Shown piece after piece: positions 33,778-40,593 of a stretch of DNA of 64,000 nt. Every line of letters begins with the position of its first letter. Position 1 is the stretch's first letter. The stretch spans positions 8,232-72,231 of the forward strand of contig JBDTLT010000010.1 of the NCBI GenBank assembly GCA_039934635.1, given 5' to 3'. The stretch comes from DATLFA01 sp039934635. Its GTDB lineage: Bacteria > Actinomycetota > Acidimicrobiia > Acidimicrobiales > WLNW01. The position numbers and the translations under genes are program-made. The notes beneath the pieces are model-generated. The model worked only from the letters and a program-made list of their open reading frames with translations. It was not told where the DNA came from and made no database searches.

Positions 33778-34970
33778 CGCACGGTGCGCCCACGGTCGCG
33801 TCGGTCGTGCCGTACCGACCCACGCCTCTCGAAGCCGCTTGCGGCACGTTGTGGGAGCTCGACACCGACGCGGAGCCGCTGCCCGATGTCTCGCGCTTTC
33901 GGACGGCGCGAGAAGCGTTCGAGCAGGCGGTGCTCGTTGGCCTGAACCGTTCGCCGTGTGGGGTCAGCTTCTCCGGTGGGCGCGACTCCTCGGCGGTGCT
34001 GGCGGTGGCCACCCACGTCGCGCGGCGCGAAGGCCTGCCGCTCCCGATCCCCGTCACGTTGCGATTTCCCCTTTGCGAGACGTCCGACGAGACCGCCTGG
34101 CAAGAGCGCGTGATCGACCACCTCGGCATCGACGAGTGGTGTCGCGTCGAACTGACGGACGAGATCGACGTTCTGGGCCCCTACGCGCAGCAGGTCCTTT
34201 CCCGCCACGGTGTCATCTGGCCGTTCAATACGCACTTCCACGCGCCCATTGCCGAGCAGGTCGCCGGCGGGTCGGTACTCACCGGCGTCTTTGGCGACGA
34301 GTTGCTGTCGGCGTGGCCCAGCCGGCGCGTGGCGATGCTGTTCAGCGGGCAGTCGCGACCGCGCCCGCGCGACATCCCGAACGTCGCACGAGCGCTAGCC
34401 CCGCGCGCTGTCCGCAGCCGGCTGAACCAGCGCGACTACGCGAGGCGAGAACCGTTGCCCTGGCTGCAACCGGACGCACGGCGCGAGGTGGCGCGAGCAC
34501 GCGGTCGCGCGACCGCCCTCGAGCCCATGCGGTGGGACGATTCGGTCCGTCGTTACTGGTGGCGCACGCGTTATTTGCGCACCGGTTGCGACAGCCTCGG
34601 CCGCGTGATCGCCGACGCCGACGGCGCGCTGGCGGTGCATCCGCTGTGCGACCGAGAGTTCCTCATTGCCATCGCCGGCGAGTGTGCGGAAGTCGGGTTT
34701 CGCAACCGCACACAGGCCATGGAGGTCTTGTTCGGCGATCTGCTCCCAGAGCCGATCTTATCGAGGACGTCGAAGAGTCTTTTCAACGCCGCTTTTTGGG
34801 AGCATCGCGCGCAGGCGTTCGTCGCTCAATGGGATGGATCCGGTCTCGATGACTCGGTCGTCGACACCAGCGTGCTACGCGAAGTGTGGTCCGACGCTCG
34901 GCCAGACTCACACAGTTTCGTTCTTCTCCAACAAGCTTGGCTTCACCAGCACACTCATTCATCCGGCTAA
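33774..34970 (+). CDS. Lasso cyclase, asparagine-synthetase-like
   Basis: The 398-residue protein is homologous to the synthetase half of asparagine synthetase B. It has the pyrophosphate-binding SFSGGRDSSAVLA, LTGVFGDELLSAW and PLCDREFLIAIA. Lasso cyclases adenylate an Asp or Glu side chain and join it to the core N-terminus. It is shorter than McjC-type cyclases (around 510), with only about 70 residues before the ATP motif, so most of the glutaminase-like N-terminal domain is absent. The 3' end overlaps the oppositely oriented kinase gene by 12 bases. Confidence 0.88.
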   Translation: MTHGAPTVASVVPYRPTPLEAACGTLWELDTDAEPLPDVSRFRTAREAFEQAVLVGLNRSPCGVSFSGGRDSSAVLAVATHVARREGLPLPIPVTLRFPLCETSDETAWQERVIDHLGIDEWCRVELTDEIDVLGPYAQQVLSRHGVIWPFNTHFHAPIAEQVAGGSVLTGVFGDELLSAWPSRRVAMLFSGQSRPRPRDIPNVARALAPRAVRSRLNQRDYARREPLPWLQPDARREVARARGRATALEPMRWDDSVRRYWWRTRYLRTGCDSLGRVIADADGALAVHPLCDREFLIAIAGECAEVGFRNRTQAMEVLFGDLLPEPILSRTSKSLFNAAFWEHRAQAFVAQWDGSGLDDSVVDTSVLREVWSDARPDSHSFVLLQQAWLHQHTHSSG

Positions 34971-35828
34971 GCGGTCGAGCAGTAGCGCGGCGGTTTCGTG
35001 GAGCATGTCGAATTGTCGAGGGCGGCGGAGCTCCCAACACGGCAATGACGCGAAGTCGAGGAATCGATCGGGCTGAAGCGGCGCGCGCGTGAGTGCGAGA
35101 TTTGCGGCCAGCAGCGAGACGCGTTGCGCCACCGGTACGGGAACGAGCTCGAGTGTGTCGGACCACGTCGGAAACACCCAACCGCGAAGCGGCGTTCGCG
35201 GCGGCGCGGTAGGCAGGACGACGCGGAATCTCGAGCGAGCGCCGACGACGCCAAGATCTTCACCCGCGCCGAGAAAGACCGACGTGTCGGGCCGCAGGTC
35301 GACGCACGACGGCCCGGCCAGGGCATCACCATTGTCGAGCACGAGCACGTCGTCGGTGACGATCGTCGTGCCGTTGATCGCGAAATAGCCCAGCATCGAA
35401 CTCTTGCCCGTGCCCTTCTGACCGAGAATCGCCCAGGCGCCGTCATCGACGACGAACGCCCCTGCGTGAAACGCGTCCCGCCCGAGCCAGCGACTGACGA
35501 TTGCTGCGGTCATCGCGAGAAACGGGTGCACGGTTGCCTCGTCGTCGATCGGCCGACACAACTTGAAGTGTGCGGTGAGTGTGGCGCGGTCGAGGTGTAC
35601 CGAACCCGCGTCACCCTGAAGGCGGAAGTCGGCCGAATCGTCGGTCACCACTTGCTCGACTTCTGCAGTGCCGAGTTGTCGTTCGACATGCAACACCGGG
35701 TAGTCGACACAGGAATGCGCGAGGAGACGACCGGCGCCGGCCAAGCCGTCGATGCGCAGACCGTAAGTGACCAGATTGCTCGAGGATCGCAACTCGTCGG
35801 ATTGCTTCGCGTCAGGTTTCAACGACAC
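34959..35828 (-). CDS. HPr-kinase-like lasso peptide kinase
   Basis: The 289-residue protein resembles the catalytic part of HPr kinase/phosphorylase. It has FHAGAFVVDDGAWAILGQKG continuing into TGKSSML (P-loop) and then the TIVTDDVLVLD acidic pair. In the paeninodin group of clusters such kinases phosphorylate the C-terminal Ser of the precursor. Here the precursor at 35906 does end in Ser. The gene is transcribed divergently from the precursor, with 77 bases between starts, and converges on the cyclase. The ATG at 35828 is the first in frame. Confidence 0.82.
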   Translation of the reverse strand: MSLKPDAKQSDELRSSSNLVTYGLRIDGLAGAGRLLAHSCVDYPVLHVERQLGTAEVEQVVTDDSADFRLQGDAGSVHLDRATLTAHFKLCRPIDDEATVHPFLAMTAAIVSRWLGRDAFHAGAFVVDDGAWAILGQKGTGKSSMLGYFAINGTTIVTDDVLVLDNGDALAGPSCVDLRPDTSVFLGAGEDLGVVGARSRFRVVLPTAPPRTPLRGWVFPTWSDTLELVPVPVAQRVSLLAANLALTRAPLQPDRFLDFASLPCWELRRPRQFDMLHETAALLLDRLAG

Positions 35829-35905
35829 CCCTAGTGGACTTTGCTCCGGTTCGCCCGGGCACGATTTTGGTTACCGTTCAATGCAACAGAAAGAGAGGTT
35901 GACTT

Positions 35906-36043
35906 ATGACTGTCTCCACCTACGAAGCACCCCAGATCACGGAGATCGGTACGTTGCATGAGCTCACGCTCACGATTCCGAAGGACTTCACGGGCGACGA
36001 CGGATTCGCGATCAATGGCCAACCGATCGGTCCGGTTTCGTAA
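35906..36043 (+). CDS. Lasso peptide precursor (45 residues)
   Basis: This short gene starts at ATG 35906 after GAGAGG and ends at TAA 36041-36043. The leader carries YEAP at residues 6-9, ITEIG at 11-15 and LHELTL at 17-22, matching the lasso leader pattern YxxP...(L/I)xxxG...LT. By the rule that Thr is the penultimate leader residue (T21), the core would be residues 23-45, beginning TIPKDFTGDDG and ending GPVS. An isopeptide from T23 to D31 would give a nine-residue ring. Ser45 is the probable target of the neighbouring kinase. The core has no cysteine, so it should be a class II lasso peptide. Ring position is a prediction. Confidence 0.85.
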   Translation: MTVSTYEAPQITEIGTLHELTLTIPKDFTGDDGFAINGQPIGPVS

Positions 36044-36060
36044 GCATCCAGGCCTTTGCA

Positions 36061-36747
36061 TCAAGACCTGCTCTCGCCGACGAGTTGACTCGAAGGCGAG
36101 AGCAGGCCTTGCTCTATTGCGAGTGTCACCGCATGCGCGTGGTTGCGGGCGCCCAGCTTGCCGAATACGCGAGCCTTGTGATTCTCGACGGTTTTGAGCG
36201 CGACATCGAGCCGCAGAGCGATCGCCTTTGTCGCGAGTCCCTCGGCCATCGCGGTGAGCACCTCCATCTCCCGTGCGGTGAGATCAGTTCGCGGGGCGAC
36301 GTCCACTCGAGGTGATGCGTGACGCAACGACCGCCACTGTTGCAACACCGCCGCCGCGGCCGAAGGGTGCAGCGCGGCATCGCCTGCCGCGACGGTCAAC
36401 ACTCCGGTGACGAGTTCATCGACGCTGACATCCTCGATGAAGAGATAGCCGGATACTCCCGCGAACAAGAGGTTCATGAGCATCGCCGGCGAAGGCGCCT
36501 TGCACACGACGAGTACGCGCGTCCCCGATGCAAGCAGGTCGCGCAGGCCGTGCGCGAGAGGTGCATCGGCAAACGTGCTGCTCGTGACCACGACGTTGGG
36601 GCGAGCCGATTGTGACTGATCGACAGCGTCGGTGCAGGAACTTGCGACGCCGACGACATCGATGTCATCGCCGTGCAGCGCCCGCGTCAGGACCGCACCC
36701 AGAAGTGGGCTCGAGTTGGCGACCAGCACCCGCGCCGGCGTCGTCAC
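36061..36747 (-). CDS. LuxR-type regulator with degenerate receiver domain (first of pair)
   Basis: The 228-residue protein has a receiver-like N-terminal domain (ARVLVANSSPLLGAVLTRAL ... RVLVVCKAPSP) and a LuxR/FixJ HTH (LTAREMEVLTAMAEGLATKA, KTVENHKARVFGKLGA). The acidic pocket and phospho-accepting Asp of true receivers are missing (VVVTSST where D is expected), so it is probably not controlled by phosphorylation. GTG at 36747 overlaps the stop of the second regulator (GTGA), showing that the long upstream frame is not used. It is next to the lasso precursor and may control it. Confidence 0.82.
   Translation of the reverse strand: MTTPARVLVANSSPLLGAVLTRALHGDDIDVVGVASSCTDAVDQSQSARPNVVVTSSTFADAPLAHGLRDLLASGTRVLVVCKAPSPAMLMNLLFAGVSGYLFIEDVSVDELVTGVLTVAAGDAALHPSAAAAVLQQWRSLRHASPRVDVAPRTDLTAREMEVLTAMAEGLATKAIALRLDVALKTVENHKARVFGKLGARNHAHAVTLAIEQGLLSPSSQLVGESRS
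36067..36106 (+). terminator. Long hairpin after the lasso precursor, inside the convergent luxR end
   Basis: A perfect 12-base-pair stem (36067-36078, CCTGCTCTCGCC, with 36095-36106) has a 16-base loop that can fold a further 5 pairs (CGAGT/ACTCG). It begins 23 bases after the precursor stop and overlaps the last codons of the convergent LuxR gene. No T-run follows on either strand. Likely a bidirectional terminator or a 3' stabiliser of the precursor mRNA. Confidence 0.6.
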
Positions 36748-37250
36748 AGACCGTCCACCAGTAACCCCGCGCGGGTAGCAACCGCAACCGCGTGACCCTG
36801 GTTCTGCACATCGAGCTTCACGAAGATCCGTCGCTTGTGGTTCTCGACCGTCTTTCGGGCAAGCCCCAATTGCTCGGACACCTCCGTGGCGGAGAGCCCG
36901 GCAGCGATGCAAGTGAGGACCTCGAACTCTCGTGGCGTGAGTGCCATTGCGGTACGACACGTGCGCTCGCTCGTCGGACGCACCCTCGATCGCCGGTTGG
37001 TGTCGGCGCTGTCGCGTACCGCAGCGACGATCATCTCGATCGACATGGCGTCGGTGAACTGAACCACTCGTGTCGATGCGACGACAGTGTCCTCGGGCGT
37101 GGCGTTGGCCCCGATGACCGCAACGTCGGGCGGAGGCCCCTCATCATCCGGCACGACCACGATCAGGTCGGGTTCATCGCTCAGGAGCAGCGTCAGACCA
37201 TCGCGGACGAGCGGTCGATCGTCGTGAACGGCAAGTCGGAGTTGCGCCAT
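36744..37250 (-). CDS. LuxR-type regulator with degenerate receiver domain (second of pair)
   Basis: The 168-residue protein begins AQLRLAVHDDRPLVRDGLTL, keeping the first acidic pair of a receiver, but has VAVIGANA where the phosphorylated Asp should lie. The second half is a LuxR HTH (LTPREFEVLTCIAAGLSATE, KTVENHKRRIFVKLD). It is a shortened pseudo-receiver regulator. ATG at 37250 lies just after the ABC exporter stop, so the order exporter-LuxR-LuxR forms one minus-strand unit. The pair may have arisen by duplication, given similar HTH helices but divergent N-termini. Confidence 0.8.
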   Translation of the reverse strand: MAQLRLAVHDDRPLVRDGLTLLLSDEPDLIVVVPDDEGPPPDVAVIGANATPEDTVVASTRVVQFTDAMSIEMIVAAVRDSADTNRRSRVRPTSERTCRTAMALTPREFEVLTCIAAGLSATEVSEQLGLARKTVENHKRRIFVKLDVQNQGHAVAVATRAGLLVDGL

Positions 37251-37252
37251 GC

Positions 37253-39145
37253 TCAGGCCCAACCGATCGCGCTCGAATCGGCACCGGCCGCGCTGTCCGC
37301 GTACGCGGCGGCCTGAAGCGTGAACAACTCGGCGTACAAACCGCTTCTTGCCATGAGTTGATCGTGGTTGCCCCGTTCGACGATCAGTCCCTTGTCGAGG
37401 ACGTAGATGCGGTCAGCGGAGCGAACGCTCGAGAAGCGGTGCGAGATCAACAACACGGTGCGCCCGTCGCTCAGCGACCGGATGTTCTCGAACAATTCGT
37501 ATTCGGCTCGGGCATCGAGCGCGGCGGTGGGCTCGTCGAGAATGATGAACGGTGTATCCCGAAAGAATGCTCGGGCGAGCGCAACTCGTTGCCACTGGCC
37601 CACCGACAAATCGCTACCGCCGAAGAACTGTGGACCCAACTTGGTGTCATAGCCGCGATCCAGCGCAGAGAGATATGGATCCGCGCCGGCCTGCACCGCC
37701 GCCGCGACGATGGCGGCCCGCTCGTCATAGCGCTCGTGACGACCGATGCCGATGTTCTCTGCCGCGGTGAGGTTGTAGCGAACGAAGTCCTGAAAGATCA
37801 CGGCAATCGTGTCGCGGACCTGATCAGGATCGCACGTCGCGAGGTCGACGCCGTCCCAGCGCACGCGGCCCGTTTGCGGCGGGTACAAGCCGGCCAGGAT
37901 CTTGGCGAGCGTTGTCTTTCCCGACCCATTCTCGCCGACCAGCGCGATGATCTCGCCTCGCTGGATCTCGAGCGACACGCCGCGCAGGCTCGGCTCACTG
38001 CGACTGGGATAGGTGAACGTTGCGTCTTGCACCGAAAGGGTGTTGAACGAGCGTGGCGCAGTTCCGGTCGGGCGCGCTTTGCGCAGCATGGGCAATGTGT
38101 CGACGAACTCGGTGAAGTCCTCCATGAACAGCGCACTCTCGTACAGCGAACCTGCGCTACCGACCAAGGCCTGTAGCCGTTGACCGAGCAGCACGATCGC
38201 GGCGGCCGCCGCGCCGGCTTCGGAGAGCGGCATGCGCCCGGATGTGACGAACCATACGAGGAGCCCGATCGTGCCGGCGGTGAGGAACGAGGTCATCAGG
38301 CCGCCAACCAGGCCGAGAACGAGCCGCCGGCGCACGACACCGCGCAGCTCGTCGATCTTTTCCTCGTAGAGGCGGTCGTGGCGCGCTCGCAAGAACTCGG
38401 AGAGCCCGAATCCTCGAACCTCGGTGGCTTCCTCCTTCCGCGAGAGCAATTGATAGAGATAGGTGCGACGCCTGTCTCGCTCGGTCTGTACGACGGAGAA
38501 GTCGTAGACGACCTTGCTCGCACGCGTGGCTGCGAACCAGACGGGGACGTAGGCAACGCCGACGAGCAGTAGGAAGAGCGGCTCGAGGAACAGCAGCGCG
38601 CCGGCGATACCCGCAATTGTGAACAGCGCGCCGAGCACACCCAGCACACCGTTCACCATTTGTAGTGGCCGGCTGAACGCATTCACCTGAGCCCGCTGCA
38701 GTCTGTCGTGGAAGGCAGGACTTTCGTACGCGAGCAGATCGACCGCCGTGCTCACGTCGAGCACCCGATTGATGGAGTAGCGGCCCACCAGCTCGGTGAG
38801 GATGCGTTGACGTTCGGCGCGCGCCAGATTCGCAAAGGTCACGAACGCGGTAACCGCTGCGAGCACGATCACCGATGGAAGTACGTCACCGAAACGCCCT
38901 TTGTCGCCCGAGGCGAGCACCTCGGACAACACCCTGCGCCCGGCCAGCAACTGCACTGCGATACCGACGCCGGCGAGAAGTTGCACCGCGGCGAGGAATA
39001 CGAACTCACGGGGCGCGGCGCGCCACACGAGGCTGAAGGCGACGCGAATGAGCCGGGGCACGCGACGGAGCTGTTTCTGCTTGACGGGCAGGAACATCTC
39101 GTCGACGTTGAATTTGCTGGTCGGGATTTCGCTCACGGGATTCAC
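37253..39145 (-). CDS. ABC exporter with fused membrane and ATPase domains (probable lasso exporter)
   Basis: The 630-residue half-transporter has about six membrane helices in the first 350 residues. The ATPase domain follows with Walker A GENGSGKTTLAK, Q-loop VIFQDFVRYN, signature LSVGQWQRVALARAF (a VGQW variant of SGGQ), Walker B FIILDEPTAALD and H-loop LISHRFS. The VGQWQR form is common in exporters of RiPPs and bacteriocins. Lasso clusters usually contain such a D-protein for export and self-immunity. Two LuxR genes follow it closely, and a Ser/Thr kinase gene ends 13 bases upstream of its start. Confidence 0.86.
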   Translation of the reverse strand: MNPVSEIPTSKFNVDEMFLPVKQKQLRRVPRLIRVAFSLVWRAAPREFVFLAAVQLLAGVGIAVQLLAGRRVLSEVLASGDKGRFGDVLPSVIVLAAVTAFVTFANLARAERQRILTELVGRYSINRVLDVSTAVDLLAYESPAFHDRLQRAQVNAFSRPLQMVNGVLGVLGALFTIAGIAGALLFLEPLFLLLVGVAYVPVWFAATRASKVVYDFSVVQTERDRRRTYLYQLLSRKEEATEVRGFGLSEFLRARHDRLYEEKIDELRGVVRRRLVLGLVGGLMTSFLTAGTIGLLVWFVTSGRMPLSEAGAAAAAIVLLGQRLQALVGSAGSLYESALFMEDFTEFVDTLPMLRKARPTGTAPRSFNTLSVQDATFTYPSRSEPSLRGVSLEIQRGEIIALVGENGSGKTTLAKILAGLYPPQTGRVRWDGVDLATCDPDQVRDTIAVIFQDFVRYNLTAAENIGIGRHERYDERAAIVAAAVQAGADPYLSALDRGYDTKLGPQFFGGSDLSVGQWQRVALARAFFRDTPFIILDEPTAALDARAEYELFENIRSLSDGRTVLLISHRFSSVRSADRIYVLDKGLIVERGNHDQLMARSGLYAELFTLQAAAYADSAAGADSSAIGWA

Positions 39146-39158
39146 GCGGTGGGCGGCC

Positions 39159-40523
39159 TCAACCCCCTTTCGCCTTTCCTTTCCCTTTGGTCGTCGTTCG
39201 TTCGGCCGCGGTGGTGACGGCCGGACGAGTCGTGGTCGGGCGCACCGTGGTGGAGACGACGGGAACTACGACCGGGTTTTCGGCGACGACGTCGCCTGTC
39301 GCCGGTGCGGTGCTCGTCGGCGAGAGCGTGGGCAGACCGCCGCCACGAGACGCGAATGCTCCGACGCCGAGCGCAATGACGAGCGTTGCTATCACCGCGA
39401 CGAACGCCAGCGAACGGCGGCGGGCCCCCTCGGGGCCGATCTCGGCGAGCGGGATGATTGTCGTCGCCGCCAGTGCCGGTTCGGGCAATGCGGGTGACGC
39501 ACTCGCGGCGCGGGCGCTCGTTGCCCGCGCTTGCTCCAGCGCCATTGCCATGTCGGCGGCGCTCGCGTAGCGCGCCCCGGGTTCCTTCGCGAGCGCTCGT
39601 ATCACCACTTGTTCGAGTGCCGGATCGATGTCGGGACGAAGCGTCGCAATGTCGGTGAGCAAACCGTGTGTGATCTGATCCAGCATTTCGGCGGCGGTCT
39701 TGCCGGCGAACGGTTTGCGGCCAGTCAGTGCTTCGTACAACACCACACCGGCCGCGTAGATGTCGCTCTGCGCAGTTGCCGGTACACCGCGGAGGCGCTC
39801 AGGTGCCAGATAGGCGATCGTGCCGACCACGAAGCCGACACTCGTCAGGTTGTGCCGATCGGCCTCGGTGGCAATGCCGAAGTCGGCCACCTTGACGGAA
39901 CCCGTCGAGGTGAGCAGCAAGTTGGAGGGCTTGATGTCGCGATGGATGACGCCCTGCTTGTGGGCGTCATCGAGCGCGCTCAACAGCTGCGCACCGATTT
40001 CGCATACTTCGTCGACCGGCAACGGGTGCGCCGAGATACGAGTCGCCAGCGTCTCACCGGGCAGGCATTCCATCACGATGAACGGTTGTCCGTCATGCAC
40101 GCCGGTATCGAATATCGCCACCGCGTTGGGGTGATGAATGCGCGCGGCCAACTGCGCCTCTTGCTGGAAACGCGCCGATGTCTCACGTTCGCGCGCGAGG
40201 TCGGGGTACAGCAGCTTGATCGCGACTTCACGACGGAGCACACGATCGCGGCCGCGATGTACGACCCCCGTTGCGCCGCGGCCGAGCACCGCGCCCAACT
40301 CGTAGCGGTCGGCGAGCAATTGGCCGTCGTGAGCAGTCGGGGCATCGGGTCGCGAAACGGGGTCGAACAACTCGGTGGGGTCGAGGATGGGGGCGAGACG
40401 CGTCGCATCGGCCGCCGCGGGAGCGCGGACGGCGACGGTCTCCGGCTCGGCGATCGAAGCCGCGAACCGAGGTGAGCGATCTCTCATTTCTTCATACATC
40501 GGCATCGCGAGCGGCCGGCTCAA
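39159..40523 (-). CDS. Transmembrane serine/threonine protein kinase
   Basis: The 454-residue protein is a PknB-type kinase. The glycine loop LGRGATGVVHRGRD, the VAIKLL lysine, the catalytic HRDIKPSNLL, DFGIA and APERL are all intact within about residues 72-335. A single membrane helix follows (SLAFVAVIATLVIALGVGAF). The outside tail is short and Thr/Val-rich, ending in a lysine/glycine run (KGKGKAKGG), with no PASTA repeats. The N-terminal 65 residues are probably disordered. It is a paralogue of the next kinase. An alternative start is the ATG seven codons in (MPMYEEM). Confidence 0.88.
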   Translation of the reverse strand: MSRPLAMPMYEEMRDRSPRFAASIAEPETVAVRAPAAADATRLAPILDPTELFDPVSRPDAPTAHDGQLLADRYELGAVLGRGATGVVHRGRDRVLRREVAIKLLYPDLARERETSARFQQEAQLAARIHHPNAVAIFDTGVHDGQPFIVMECLPGETLATRISAHPLPVDEVCEIGAQLLSALDDAHKQGVIHRDIKPSNLLLTSTGSVKVADFGIATEADRHNLTSVGFVVGTIAYLAPERLRGVPATAQSDIYAAGVVLYEALTGRKPFAGKTAAEMLDQITHGLLTDIATLRPDIDPALEQVVIRALAKEPGARYASAADMAMALEQARATSARAASASPALPEPALAATTIIPLAEIGPEGARRRSLAFVAVIATLVIALGVGAFASRGGGLPTLSPTSTAPATGDVVAENPVVVPVVSTTVRPTTTRPAVTTAAERTTTKGKGKAKGG

Positions 40524-40593
40524 GCGATAACTGGGTCATTGTGCTCACCCGACGGGTCGTGCCCGAACAGGAGGGTGACACCGAGCCCCACCG

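Noticed and set aside
36748..36960. Longer N-terminus for the first LuxR gene
   Set aside because: The added residues are Arg/Gly/His-rich and overlap the second LuxR gene; GTG 36747 with a GTGA overlap fits better.
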